Source: Streptomyces sp. NBC_00239
GTDB lineage: Bacteria > Actinomycetota > Actinomycetes > Streptomycetales > Streptomycetaceae
Reading direction: 5' to 3'
Length of the DNA stretch: 64,000 nt
Assembly: GCF_036194065.1 (NCBI RefSeq)
Contig: NZ_CP108095.1
Location: 3,038,001-3,102,000 of the forward strand
In this document: positions 51,711 to 60,258 of the stretch, one piece after another
How positions within the stretch are numbered: position 1 is the first letter of the stretch
Layout: the number at the start of each line of letters is the position of its first letter
The notes under the pieces: generated by a model
Seen by the model: only the letters and a program-made list of their open reading frames with translations
Database searches by the model: none
What the model was told of the DNA's origin: nothing
Position numbers and translations under genes: made by a program

Positions 51711-52004
51711 ATGCTCGTGGAAGCACTCGGCTCGGCGTTGCTCGGCCTCGCGCTGTCGTGGCTGGCGCTGAGAAGGCTGCCCGACCGGCTGCCCTCCGCC
51801 GTCACGGTCCGCACCGCGGGCACCCTGGGCGGCGCGTTCGGCGGCTACCTGACGCACTACTCGCTCGGCCCGGGCCACACGACCGTGGCGGCCGCGCTGG
51901 TGGGCGGGGTGCTGGTGGCCGCCGTGGTGCTCTCGCTGCTACTGCGGCCCGCGGGCCCGCCCGCCGCCCGCCGGCGGCCCTTTTCCGTCCCCTCGGGCGG
52001 CTGA
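51711..52004 (+). CDS. Small two-helix membrane protein
   Basis: A 97-residue protein with three hydrophobic stretches (LVEALGSALLGLALSWLAL, TLGGAFGGYLTHYS and VAAALVGGVLVAAVVLSLLL) and a basic/Pro C-terminus. ATG at 51711 preceded by GGGAGGG. No family recognised; it stands alone between two terminators. Confidence 0.7.
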   Translation: MLVEALGSALLGLALSWLALRRLPDRLPSAVTVRTAGTLGGAFGGYLTHYSLGPGHTTVAAALVGGVLVAAVVLSLLLRPAGPPAARRRPFSVPSGG

Positions 52005-52021
52005 CCGCCCCCGGACGCACG

Positions 52022-52054
52022 ACCGGCTCCGGCGGGGATTCCGCCGGAGCCGGT
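52022..52054. terminator. Convergent terminator hairpin
   Basis: A 14-bp perfect stem (ACCGGCTCCGGCGG and its complement) with a five-base loop lies between the small membrane protein gene and the ferritin-like gene. Confidence 0.7.
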
Positions 52055-52096
52055 GATGCGCGTGCCGGGCGGCTGCCGCCCGGAGGATGAAGAGAC

Positions 52097-52897
52097 TCAG
52101 GCGGCGAGGCCCAGGGCGGCCATCCGCTTGGTGTGCGCCTTGGTGATGCGGGTGAACATCTCGCCGACCGCCGCCAGGTCGAAGCCCGCGGCCATTCCGT
52201 CGACGCCGCCGACCAGCATGGTCGACAGCGCGTCGCGCTCGGCGACCACGCGCTGCGCCTGCGAGAGCGCCTCGCCCATCAGGCGGCGCGCCCAGAGCGC
52301 CAGTCGGCCGCCGACCCGCGGGTCGGCCTCGATCGCGGCCCGCACCTTCTCGACGGCGAAGTTGCCGTGGCCGGTGTCGTCGAGCACCCCGAGGACCAGC
52401 GCGCGGCTGTCCGTGTCCAGGTGGGTGGCCACCTCGCGGTAGAAGTCACTGGCGATCGAGTCGCCTACGTACGCCTTGACCAGGCCTTCCAGCCAGTCCG
52501 AGGGCGCGGTCTGGCGGTGGAAGTCGTCGACGCCCTTCGCGAAGGGCTCCATGGCCGCGGTGGGCTCCGCGTCGATGGCGGAGAGCCGGTCCCGCAGCCG
52601 CTCGAAGTGGTGGAACTCCGCAGAGGCCATCGCCGCCAGCTCCGCCTTGTCCGCCAGCGTCGGCGCGAGCTTCGCGTCCTCGGCGAGCCGCTCGAAGGCC
52701 GCCAGCTCGCCATAGGCCAGCGCGCCGAGCAGGTCCACCACGGCCGCGCGGTACTGCGGGGTGGCGGAGGCCGTCGCCCAGTCCTGGGCGGCGATGCCCA
52801 CCGGGGCGGCGGCTGCGCTCTCGGGGTTCGCGGCCTTCTCGGCGCTTTCGGCGGTCTCGGCGTTCTCGGCGGCGTGGGAGTTCTCGGCACTCGACAT
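52097..52897 (-). CDS. Ferritin-like (MiaE-type fold) protein
   Basis: A 266-residue all-helical protein. Carboxylate/His pairs typical of ferritin-like diiron folds are visible: ALAYGELAAFERLAEDA, AMASAEFHHFERLRDRL and FAVEKVRAAIEADPR. ATG at 52897 (SSAENS) is chosen; the first 40 residues are Ala/Glu-rich and the Shine-Dalgarno is weak. The mycobacterial counterpart is Rv3210c (from memory), also beside the DEAD helicase. Whether iron is bound or tRNA hydroxylated is unknown. Confidence 0.85.
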   Translation of the reverse strand: MSSAENSHAAENAETAESAEKAANPESAAAAPVGIAAQDWATASATPQYRAAVVDLLGALAYGELAAFERLAEDAKLAPTLADKAELAAMASAEFHHFERLRDRLSAIDAEPTAAMEPFAKGVDDFHRQTAPSDWLEGLVKAYVGDSIASDFYREVATHLDTDSRALVLGVLDDTGHGNFAVEKVRAAIEADPRVGGRLALWARRLMGEALSQAQRVVAERDALSTMLVGGVDGMAAGFDLAAVGEMFTRITKAHTKRMAALGLAA

Positions 52898-52948
52898 GCC
52901 GGGAAGAATAGCCGCCCCGGCGCGCACGGGAACTGCCTGGTCAGTCAC

Positions 52949-53254
52949 CCCAAACCTGACTCTCCGGTGAATTCACCCGACACACCTGCGCGAATCCGGG
53001 GTACAGTGGTAATGCGCCTGCCGGATACTCGGCGGGCCATCCGAATGAGGATGCCCGGTCGGTGGCCCGATCGGCTCCAACCCGACCGCCCTCAACATGG
53101 TGTGTGCGTTCATGCGTACCACCGCCCATGAGGGGCCCCCTCAGCGGTAGAAGCGCTTGAGCGAAGGCCGTGGTCCCGCGCAGCTGTGTGAAAGCCAGGC
53201 ACGGTAAGACCCCCTTCGCCGCCTCACGCCGCGTCTCACAGAAGAGGCAGCACC
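52949..53254 (+). other. Helicase leader region with candidate RNA structure
   Basis: A 306-base region between the divergent ferritin-like and helicase genes. It contains TGAGGGGCCCCCTCA (53129-53143) and a pairing of GCGAAGG (53161-53167) with CCTTCGC (53213-53219) enclosing about 45 bases, just upstream of the helicase. No known riboswitch consensus was recognised. Confidence 0.45.
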
Positions 53255-55117
53255 CTGACTACGTTCCGAGACCTCGGGATCTATCCCGAGACGGCCGAGG
53301 CCCTTGAGGCCGTCGGCATCGTGTCCCCCTTCCCGATCCAGGAGATGACCCTCCCCGTCGCCCTTTCCGGCACGGACGTCATCGGCCAGGCCAAGACCGG
53401 AACCGGCAAGACGCTCGGTTTCGGCCTTCCCCTGCTGGAGCGCGTCACCGTCCCCGCGGACGTCGAGGCCGGCCGGGCCACGCCCGAGCAGCTGACCGAC
53501 GCCCCGCAGGCCCTCGTGGTGGTTCCCACCCGCGAGCTGTGCACCCAGGTCACCAACGACCTGCTGACGGCCGGCAAGGTCCGCAACGTCCGCGTCCTCG
53601 CCATATACGGCGGCCGCGCTTACGAGCCCCAGGTCGAGGCGCTCAAGAAGGGCGTCGACATCATCGTCGGCACCCCGGGCCGCCTGCTCGACCTCGCGGG
53701 CCAGAAGAAGCTCGACCTGTCGCACGTCCGCGCCCTGGTGCTGGACGAGGCCGACGAGATGCTCGACCTGGGCTTCCTGCCCGACGTCGAGAAGATCATG
53801 AACCACCTGCCGCCGAAGCGTCAGACGATGCTGTTCTCGGCGACCATGCCGGGCGCCGTCATCGGCCTGGCCCGCCGCTACATGTCGCAGCCCACGCACA
53901 TCCGCGCCACCGCGCCGGACGACACGGGCGCGACCGTCGCGAACATCACGCAGCACGTCTTCCGCGCCCACTCGATGGACAAGCCGGAGCTCGTCGCGCG
54001 CATCCTGCAGGCCGACGGCCGCGGGCTCGCGATGATCTTCTGCCGCACCAAGCGCACGGCGGCCGACATCGCCGAGCAGCTGGAGCGCCGCGGCTTCGCC
54101 TCCGGCGCGGTCCACGGCGACCTCGGCCAGGGCGCCCGCGAGCAGGCCCTGCGGGCCTTCCGCAACGGCAAGGTCGACGTCCTGGTCTGCACCGACGTCG
54201 CGGCCCGCGGTATCGATGTCGAGGGTGTCACCCACGTCATCAACTACCAGTCGCCCGAGGACGAGAAGACCTTCCTGCACCGCGTCGGCCGCACCGGCCG
54301 CGCGGGCAACAAGGGCACCGCCGTCACCCTGGTCGACTGGGACGACATCCCGCGCTGGCAGCTCATCAACAAGGCGCTGGAGCTGGACTTCCACGAGCCG
54401 GAGGAGACGTACTCCACGTCCCCGCACCTGTTCGAGCAGCTCAGCATCCCCGCCGGCACCAAGGGCGTCCTGCCGCGCGCCGAGCGCACGCGGGCCGGTC
54501 TGAAGGCCGAGGAGATCGAGGACCTGGGCGAGACCGGCGGACGGGGCGGCCGCAAGTCCGCCGCCGCCGCGGCCACCGTGGTCGAGGAGCGCCCCGCGCG
54601 CACCCGCACCCCGCGCCAGCGCCGCCGCACCCGCGGCGGGGCCGAGCTCGGCGACGCGCCCGTGACCGTGGACGTGGCCGTGGCCGTGGACGCCGCCGTC
54701 GAGGCTCCGACCGTGCCGGCGCCCGCCGCCGACACCGACGCGGAGCCGCGCAAGCCGCGCCGCCGCCGGACCCGCTCGGTCCCGGCCGCCGCCGCGGCCG
54801 CCGTGGTCACCCCGGTGGCCGAGGCGCCGGTGGCTCCGGCCGCCGAGGAGGCCCCGGCCGCCCCGCGCCGCCGGACCCGCACCCGCAAGGCCGCCGAGAC
54901 CGCGCCGGTGGAGACCGTCGTGGTCGAGACCGTCGTGGCGGCTCCCGTGGCCGAGGCCGTGGTGACCGACGCGCCGGTGAAGGCGCGCCGCACCCGCAAG
55001 GCCACGCAGAAGGCTCCGGTCGAGGCCGTGGCGGCTCCGGCCGCCGAGGAAGCCCCGGCCGCCGCCCCGCGCCGCCGTACGCGCACCCGCAAGGCCGCCG
55101 AGGCCCCGGAGGCGTAA
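53255..55117 (+). CDS. rhlE: DEAD-box RNA helicase (RhlE type) with CTG start
   Basis: A 620-residue DEAD-box helicase. The Q motif (FRDLGIYPETAEALEAVG ... PFPIQ), AKTGTGKT, PTREL, VLDEADEMLD, LFSATMPG and HRVGRTGRAG are complete. The Q motif requires translation to begin before 53264; in this frame the upstream stop is at 53189-53191 and no ATG, GTG or TTG lies between, only CTG at 53255, seven bases after AGAAGAGG. The GTG at 53321 would delete the Q motif. The last 200 residues are Ala/Pro/Arg-rich with repeated RRRTRTRKAAE units, a likely RNA-binding tail. Role: RNA remodelling, probably cold-stress linked. Confidence 0.93.
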   Translation: MTTFRDLGIYPETAEALEAVGIVSPFPIQEMTLPVALSGTDVIGQAKTGTGKTLGFGLPLLERVTVPADVEAGRATPEQLTDAPQALVVVPTRELCTQVTNDLLTAGKVRNVRVLAIYGGRAYEPQVEALKKGVDIIVGTPGRLLDLAGQKKLDLSHVRALVLDEADEMLDLGFLPDVEKIMNHLPPKRQTMLFSATMPGAVIGLARRYMSQPTHIRATAPDDTGATVANITQHVFRAHSMDKPELVARILQADGRGLAMIFCRTKRTAADIAEQLERRGFASGAVHGDLGQGAREQALRAFRNGKVDVLVCTDVAARGIDVEGVTHVINYQSPEDEKTFLHRVGRTGRAGNKGTAVTLVDWDDIPRWQLINKALELDFHEPEETYSTSPHLFEQLSIPAGTKGVLPRAERTRAGLKAEEIEDLGETGGRGGRKSAAAAATVVEERPARTRTPRQRRRTRGGAELGDAPVTVDVAVAVDAAVEAPTVPAPAADTDAEPRKPRRRRTRSVPAAAAAAVVTPVAEAPVAPAAEEAPAAPRRRTRTRKAAETAPVETVVVETVVAAPVAEAVVTDAPVKARRTRKATQKAPVEAVAAPAAEEAPAAAPRRRTRTRKAAEAPEA

Positions 55118-55128
55118 GCAGCTCCGTC

Positions 55129-55169
55129 CCGCAGGCCCGGTTCCCCGCACCAGGGGGCCGGGCCTGCGG
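55129..55169 (+). terminator. Terminator after helicase gene
   Basis: CCGCAGGCCCGG and CCGGGCCTGCGG form a 12-bp stem, followed by CGTGTTACG. Confidence 0.7.
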
Positions 55170-55197
55170 CGTGTTACGTGCCGGTAGGTTGTGCGGT

Positions 55198-56070
55198 ATG
55201 AGCAAGCCGCCGCGTCTGACCCTGCCGCCGTGCGCCCGCGCGTACCGCCTGCGCACCGCGCGCGGGGAGTTCGCCGTCCACGAGGCCGTGCCGGCCGGGC
55301 CCGCGCACGGCACCGCGCTGCTGGTGCCCGGCTTCACCGGCAGCAAGGAGGACTTCATCGGCCTCCTGGAGCCGCTGGCGGCCGCCGGGTACCGGGTGGT
55401 GGCCGTGGACGGCCGCGGGCAGCACGAGAGCGACGGGCCGCGCGAGGAGTCCGCGTACGCCCTCGACGGCCTCGCGCGGGACGTGCTCGCCCAGGCCGCG
55501 GTCGTGGCGGACGGCGGGCCGCTGCACCTGGTCGGCCACTCCTTCGGCGGGCTGGTCGCGCGGACGGCGGTGGTCCGCGAACCGGGCCGGTTCGCCAGCC
55601 TGACCCTGATGAGCAGCGGCCCCGGCGCGGTCTGCGAGGCCCAGCAGGAACGTACGAAGATGCTGGTCGCGGCGCTGGAGGCGATGGGCGACGACATGCC
55701 GGGGATCTGGCAGGCGATGCGGGCGATGGATCCCGAGGACGCCGTGCCGGACTCCCCCGAGCTGGCCGCGTTCCTGCGGGACCGCTGGCTGGGCACCGTC
55801 CCGGAGCAGCTGATCGCCACCGGCCGGGTGCTGGTCGGCGAGCCGGACGGCATCGACGCCCTGCGCGCGGCCGCTCCGGGCCTGCCCAAGCTGGTGCTGT
55901 CCGGCGAGGTGGACTACGCCTGGCCGCTCCCGGTGATGGACGACATGGCCGAGCGCCTGGCCGCCGGCCGCACCGTCGTCCCGGGTGCCGAGCACTCCCC
56001 CAACGCGGAGGCCCCGGAGGTCACGGCGGCCGCCCTGGCCGCGTTCTGGTCGGCTGCCACGCGCCCCTGA
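55198..56070 (+). CDS. Alpha/beta hydrolase
   Basis: A 290-residue alpha/beta-hydrolase, ATG at 55198. VPGFTGSKEDFIGLLEPLAA is the oxyanion segment, LVGHSFGGLVARTAVV the nucleophile elbow, GEVDYAWPLPVMDDMA holds the Asp and VPGAEHSPNAEAPEV the His. Soluble. Convergent with the NYN-domain gene. Substrate unknown. Confidence 0.9.
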   Translation: MSKPPRLTLPPCARAYRLRTARGEFAVHEAVPAGPAHGTALLVPGFTGSKEDFIGLLEPLAAAGYRVVAVDGRGQHESDGPREESAYALDGLARDVLAQAAVVADGGPLHLVGHSFGGLVARTAVVREPGRFASLTLMSSGPGAVCEAQQERTKMLVAALEAMGDDMPGIWQAMRAMDPEDAVPDSPELAAFLRDRWLGTVPEQLIATGRVLVGEPDGIDALRAAAPGLPKLVLSGEVDYAWPLPVMDDMAERLAAGRTVVPGAEHSPNAEAPEVTAAALAAFWSAATRP

Positions 56071-56083
56071 CCGGCGCGTACGG

Positions 56084-56102
56084 ACCCGCCCCCCGGGCGG
56101 GT
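56084..56102. terminator. Short hairpin between convergent genes
   Basis: ACCCGCCC pairs with GGGCGGGT around a three-base loop, between the hydrolase and NYN genes. Confidence 0.45.
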
Positions 56103-56126
56103 ACGGACCCGGGCCGCGTGCGCGGG

Positions 56127-57035
56127 TCAGTACGCCGACTGCAGGTGGGTCCAGAAGCCGTCGCGCAGGGCGCGGCGCAGGTCCGCCTGGCCGCGCAGGG
56201 AGTAGTGCAGCAGCGCCTCGGCCTCCACCAGGAGGTCCTGGTCGACGCTGCCCGGCAGGAACGGCTTGCCCGGCAGCAGGTCCGCCAGCGCCATGCGGCC
56301 CCGGGTGGCGAGCCAGGTCGCGGCGATCTGCGCGCCGGTGAACCGCACCTCGTCCCGGGTCGGCCGCGGCACGCCCTCGGTCTCCGGTTCGTACGCGGGC
56401 TGCGCCGCCTTGCGGGTCACGTACGGCCGACAGAACTCCAGGTCGAAGACGCGCTGGCTGTCGACCTCCCACAGCAGCGGTTCGGCCTGATTGCGGCCCT
56501 CGGACGGCTCGATGCCCCACAGGTGGACGCGCGCGCCGTACCCCTGGGCCGCCTCCACCGCCGAGACCAGGTCCTCGTCGCCGCCGACGAGCGCCGCGTC
56601 GCTGATGGCCCGGTGCCGGGCGAGTGACTCCAGGTCGGTGCGGATCAGGGAGTCGACGCCCTTCTGCTGGTTGCTGGCGTTGAGGTTGCCCAGGCGCACC
56701 TTCACGTCGGGCAACGCGGCGATGGACTGCTGCTCGGCGGTGTGGATGCGGCGGCGGGCGCCGTCGTACCAGTACACGCGCAGCAGCCGGCTGTCCGCGA
56801 AGATCGTGCGGGCCTTGTCGATGAAGGCCTCGATCATGCCTTCGGCGTCGAGGTCGAAGTTCCGCCGGTCCTCTGTCCCGGCGACGAGACGGCCGGCGGC
56901 CGCGTAGACGTAGCCCGCGTCGACGAAGATCGCGTGGGTCGAGGGGGTCTTGGCGACCTCGGCGAGCATCCGCTGGAGCAGCTCGTTGGTCCGGTCGAGG
57001 CGCGCGCCGAAGTCTTCTTCCATAACATGAGTCAT
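56127..57035 (-). CDS. NYN (LabA-like PIN-type) domain protein
   Basis: A 302-residue protein with an N-terminal NYN domain: THAIFVDAGYVYAAAGRL (first acidic residue), LLRVYWYDGARRRIH, QQKGVDSLIRTDLESLARHR and ALVGGDEDLVSAVEAA supply the acidic cluster of a PIN-like RNase. A C-terminal region of about 80 residues (FTGAQIAATWLATRGRMALA) follows. Likely an RNase or RNA-binding protein. ATG at 57035 is used; GTG at 57050 or ATG at 57023 are possible, all with weak ribosome-binding sites. An AT-rich palindrome lies just upstream. Confidence 0.85.
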   Translation of the reverse strand: MTHVMEEDFGARLDRTNELLQRMLAEVAKTPSTHAIFVDAGYVYAAAGRLVAGTEDRRNFDLDAEGMIEAFIDKARTIFADSRLLRVYWYDGARRRIHTAEQQSIAALPDVKVRLGNLNASNQQKGVDSLIRTDLESLARHRAISDAALVGGDEDLVSAVEAAQGYGARVHLWGIEPSEGRNQAEPLLWEVDSQRVFDLEFCRPYVTRKAAQPAYEPETEGVPRPTRDEVRFTGAQIAATWLATRGRMALADLLPGKPFLPGSVDQDLLVEAEALLHYSLRGQADLRRALRDGFWTHLQSAY

Positions 57036-57068
57036 TGTGACCGAGGCCACACCGGACGTCTCGCCACC

Positions 57069-57083
57069 GGCTAATATTTAGCC
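57069..57083. promoter_or_regulatory. AT-rich palindrome in divergent promoter region
   Basis: GGCTAATATTTAGCC is a perfect 15-base palindrome 34 bases upstream of the NYN start and 90 bases upstream of the divergent small-protein start. It sits in an unusually AT-rich stretch for this chromosome (57070-57105), probably a promoter with an operator. Confidence 0.5.
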
Positions 57084-57172
57084 AATGAAAAAATTTCCTT
57101 AGCGTAGGGAATGTTTGCCCCTTACACTTCGTTAACCCCTGTGCAAGGAGAACTCCGACGAAGGGAGAAGCC

Positions 57173-57325
57173 GTGCGCTTCGAGATTCTGCGCCTTGACG
57201 ACGTCGACGGAACCGCCGTGGACAGCACCGTCGTGGACGCCGCCTCCGTCAACCGGATCGTGCAGCAGGCCGCCGCTATCGGCCAGCGCATCCTCATCCG
57301 ACCGGCCGAGTCCGCGTCCTCCTGA
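57173..57325 (+). CDS. Small 50-residue conserved-looking protein
   Basis: A 50-residue protein starting GTG at 57173 after GGGAGAAGCC; it begins RFEILRLDDVDGTAVDST and ends ILIRPAESASS. A predicted beta-strand/helix and no membrane segment. It has its own promoter-like AT region and an excellent terminator, which support it being a real gene. Family not recognised. Confidence 0.75.
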   Translation: MRFEILRLDDVDGTAVDSTVVDAASVNRIVQQAAAIGQRILIRPAESASS

Positions 57326-57353
57326 CGCGCTGCGGATCACCGCACACACGTGA

Positions 57354-57385
57354 AACGCCCCCGCACCGGACGGTGCGGGGGCGTT
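57354..57385. terminator. Strong bidirectional terminator
   Basis: A perfect 15-bp stem (AACGCCCCCGCACCG and its complement) with a two-base loop, between the small-protein gene and the convergent MarC-family gene. Confidence 0.88.
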
Positions 57386-57427
57386 CGCGTACGCGCGGGC
57401 GACGCGCGCGGTCCAGGGCGCCGGGCG

Positions 57428-58033
57428 TCAGGCGCCCTCGATCACCTGGAGCACGCCGTTGATGATCTGCTGGACGGCGATGGCGGACAGCATCGTGCCG
57501 GCGAGGCGCGTCACCAGCACCACGCCGCCGTCCTTGATGACCCGGATGATCACCAGCGAGTACCGCATCACGAGCCACAGCACCACGTGCATGGCCGCGA
57601 TCGCCGACCACACCGACAGCTGACCGCCGAAGCCGTCCGCCTTCTGGACGGCGAGGATCACCGAGACGATCGCGCCGGGCCCGGCGAGCAGCGGCATCCC
57701 CAGCGGCACCAGGGCGACGTTCACGTCCTTGGTCTGCTTCGGCTCGTCGGTCTTGCCGGTGAGCAGGTCGAGCGCGATCAGGAGCAGCAGCAGACCGCCC
57801 GCGATCATCAGCGCGGGCACGGAGACGTGCAGGTAGTCCAGGATCTGCTGGCCGCAGACACCGAACACGGCGATGACCCCGAAGGCCACGCAGACGGCCT
57901 GCCAGGCCATCTTGCGCTGCACCTTGACAGGCCGGCCGGAGGTCAGCGCCAGGAAGATCGGCGTGATCCCCGGGGGGTCCATAATCACAAAAAGGGTGAG
58001 AAAGAGGGATCCGAAAACGGCAACGTCGAACAC
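57428..58033 (-). CDS. MarC-family (UPF0056) integral membrane protein
   Basis: A 201-residue six-helix membrane protein. GTG at 58033 (FDVAVFGSLFLTLFVIMDPP) follows AAGG by eight bases. MarC hallmarks: IMDPPGITPIFLALTSG, PLLAGPGAIVSVILAVQ and TRLAGTMLSAIAVQQIINGV. MarC proteins have no established transport activity. Open frame extends upstream but without a suitable start. Confidence 0.93.
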   Translation of the reverse strand: MFDVAVFGSLFLTLFVIMDPPGITPIFLALTSGRPVKVQRKMAWQAVCVAFGVIAVFGVCGQQILDYLHVSVPALMIAGGLLLLLIALDLLTGKTDEPKQTKDVNVALVPLGMPLLAGPGAIVSVILAVQKADGFGGQLSVWSAIAAMHVVLWLVMRYSLVIIRVIKDGGVVLVTRLAGTMLSAIAVQQIINGVLQVIEGA

Positions 58034-58157
58034 AGTGATGGCCTTGCAGAAGAGTCGTACGAAGAAGGTGGGCGCGGAGGCGGCGCCTGCGGGGCGTGCC
58101 GGACCGGCGGCCGGACCCAGGGGCCGGCGCCGGAGCGGTGGTGGTGCGGGAAACCCG

Positions 58158-59024
58158 TCAGACGCCGGCGGGTCCGCCGGCGCCCGGCACCGGGAAGGCA
58201 CCGGTCGCACGGCGCGTGATCTCGCCGTAGATCTCGGGGTCGGTGGTGTACTCCCCGAGCCGGCAGGTCTTGCGGCTGCCGTGGTAGTCGCTGGACCCGG
58301 TGGTCAGCAGCCCGAGCTCGGCGGCGAGCCCGTGCAGCCGGGCGCGCGTGCCGGCGTCGTGGTCCATGTGCTCGACCTCGATGCCGTCGAGGCCGGCCGC
58401 CGCGAGCGCGGCTATCGCGCTCTCCGGCACGACCTCGCCGCGCTTGACAGCGCCGGGGTGCGCGAAGACGGTGACCCCGCCGGCCGCCTTGACCAGGCGG
58501 ATCGCCTCGAACGGGTCGAGCTCGTGCTTCTCCGCGTAGGCCCGGCCGCCGTCGGCGAGCCAGTCCGGCGTGAAGGCGTCCGAGACGCTCGCCACCACGC
58601 CGAGCTCGACGAGCGCGGTCGCGATGTGCGGACGGCCGACGGAACCGGCGCCCGCGATGCGGGCCACCTGCTCCCAGGTGACGGGGACGCCGAGCGCCTG
58701 AAGCTTGCCGACCATCGCGCGGGCGCGCGGGACGCGGTCGTCGCGCACCAGCTCGCGCTCGCGCGCGAAGTCCGGCTCGTCGGGGTCGAAGAGGTACGCG
58801 AGCATGTGCAGCCCGACGCCGTCGAGGCGGCAGGACAGCTCGGCTCCGGTGACCAGGGTGAGACCGGCCGGCAGGGCGGCGACGGCCTCGGCGTGCCCGC
58901 GCACGGTGTCGTGGTCGGTCAGCGCCACCACGTCCAGCCCGGCGGCGGCCGCGTTGCGGACCAGCTCGGCGGGGGTGTCCGTACCGTCCGAGGCCGTGGA
59001 GTGGGCGTGCAGGTCGATACGCAC
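58158..59024 (-). CDS. PHP-domain phosphoesterase
   Basis: A 288-residue PHP-family metal-dependent phosphoesterase. GTG at 59024, seven bases after GGAG. Metal-ligand motifs: RIDLHAHSTASDGTDTPAEL, VALTDHDTVRG, GAELSCRLDG, VFAHPGAVKRGE and TTGSSDYHGSRK. Related proteins include RNase AM/TrpH and 3',5'-nucleoside bisphosphate phosphatases. Exact substrate cannot be told. Confidence 0.92.
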   Translation of the reverse strand: MRIDLHAHSTASDGTDTPAELVRNAAAAGLDVVALTDHDTVRGHAEAVAALPAGLTLVTGAELSCRLDGVGLHMLAYLFDPDEPDFARERELVRDDRVPRARAMVGKLQALGVPVTWEQVARIAGAGSVGRPHIATALVELGVVASVSDAFTPDWLADGGRAYAEKHELDPFEAIRLVKAAGGVTVFAHPGAVKRGEVVPESAIAALAAAGLDGIEVEHMDHDAGTRARLHGLAAELGLLTTGSSDYHGSRKTCRLGEYTTDPEIYGEITRRATGAFPVPGAGGPAGV

Positions 59025-59448
59025 GGCTCGGCTCCAGAGGCAGGACGAAAGGGGGACACCCCAGGATACCGGCCCCCACACCCCCGACACCCCCACCCCG
59101 ACGACACGCCCCGGCCGTCCCGTGGCGCGCCACCCGGCCTCGCCGGCTGCCCCGCGACGCCTCCGCCCCGCTGGCCGGCCCGGCGCAACCCTCCGGCAGC
59201 GCCGGGCCACATCAGCCTCGCCGGCGTTTGAGGCGCGGGTCCGGGCGGAGCCCGGTGCCCGGCGCCAGCCGGGTTGCTCAGGGCTCCGCCCCGAACCCCG
59301 CGCCTCAAACGCCGGCGAGGCTGGAAGTTTGCCGGCCAGGCGGGACGTGCCGCCCAGGCGCCGACGGGGCTGGAAAGGCGCCGCACGGGCACCGGAAAGG
59401 CTGGAGGCGGCAGGGGTGTGCCCCCGGCGCAGACGGCTGGGGCGGGGG
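59025..59448. other. Gene-free interval with palindromic element
   Basis: A 424-base gap. It contains copy C of the palindromic element (59213-59323) followed by degenerate GGAAAGGCTGGAGGCGG-like repeats. No other ORF or RNA recognised. The promoter of the PHP gene should lie at its left end. Confidence 0.6.
59213..59323. repeat. Palindromic intergenic element, copy C
   Basis: A 111-bp element with perfect terminal inverted repeats beginning CAGCCTCGCCGGCGTTTGAG and ending GCCTCAAACGCCGGCGAGGC plus TG. It is nearly identical to copy B inside the ABC ATPase gene; the interior has nested hairpins (CCGGGCGGAGCCCGG and GGGCTCCGCCC). Confidence 0.92.
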
Positions 59449-60093
59449 TCAGTCCGGGGTCAGGATTCGGGGGGTGAGGGCGCCGCAGGGGAGGAGTTCG
59501 ATCTCGGCACCCGCGTCCCGCAGATCCGTCAGGACCAGTTCGTCGTACATCAGCAGCCCCGACTGCTCGGGCCACACCACGGCCCACAGCCACAGCCCCC
59601 GCGCCTCACCGGCGAACACCGCCCGGTCGTCCGGGGTTCCGGACACGTGCCACAGCGGGGTCGAGCGCCCGGCCGCGACCACCTTCGCGTGCGGCGGCGC
59701 CGCGGCGTTGATGTGCGGCCCCGGGTCCGGCCCGGAAATGCCGGCGTACCGCGCACCCAGCCCCACACCGAGCTCCTCGGCGACGAGCACCAGCTCACCC
59801 ATCCCGCCGAGCGGCCCCGGTCCCGAGCAGGCCACCGCGGTGGCACGGCCGCCGCTGCGGTCGTCACCCGCGCACGCGACACCCGTGAACAGCCAGCCGA
59901 CCGGCAGCGGCCACGGCATCCACACCGGCACCTGGGCCCGGTGGACGACGACCCCGAGCCCCTCGACGCTGGGCGGGATGACCGGTTGCAGCGGCTGCAC
60001 GGCGCCGTGCACGGCGCACTGCCAGGAATCGGCGAAAAGACCGGGCGCCCTGACCCGGCCACCGCACTTAGGGCAACTCGGTTCACCCCTCAT
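59449..60093 (-). CDS. DUF6758-type conserved Streptomyces protein with zinc ribbon
   Basis: A 214-residue protein; the N-terminus MRGEPSCPKCGGRVRAPGLF and WQCAVHGAV give a CxxC...CxxH zinc site. The rest is beta-rich and Gly/Pro-rich (LPVGWLFTGVACAGDDRSGG; WLWAVVWPEQSGLLMYDEL). I associate it with DUF6758 from memory. Function unknown. Confidence 0.75.
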   Translation of the reverse strand: MRGEPSCPKCGGRVRAPGLFADSWQCAVHGAVQPLQPVIPPSVEGLGVVVHRAQVPVWMPWPLPVGWLFTGVACAGDDRSGGRATAVACSGPGPLGGMGELVLVAEELGVGLGARYAGISGPDPGPHINAAAPPHAKVVAAGRSTPLWHVSGTPDDRAVFAGEARGLWLWAVVWPEQSGLLMYDELVLTDLRDAGAEIELLPCGALTPRILTPD

Positions 60094-60258
60094 ACGTGCC
60101 CACGCTCCTCCCCGGCCGCCGCCCCGTCAAGGGACGATCACCCGTCCGGATGCCATCCGTACCCGCCGTGGCGGCGGTCAGTCCGGTGATCCGCCCGTAC
60201 GGGTGCCCGGCCGCGCGCCCCGGCTCCCGGCTCCACCGCCCCGACCACCCGTACGGGC

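Noticed and set aside
53100..53254. Known riboswitch (cobalamin, TPP, SAM) upstream of the helicase
   Set aside because: No consensus core found; kept only as a generic structured-leader candidate.
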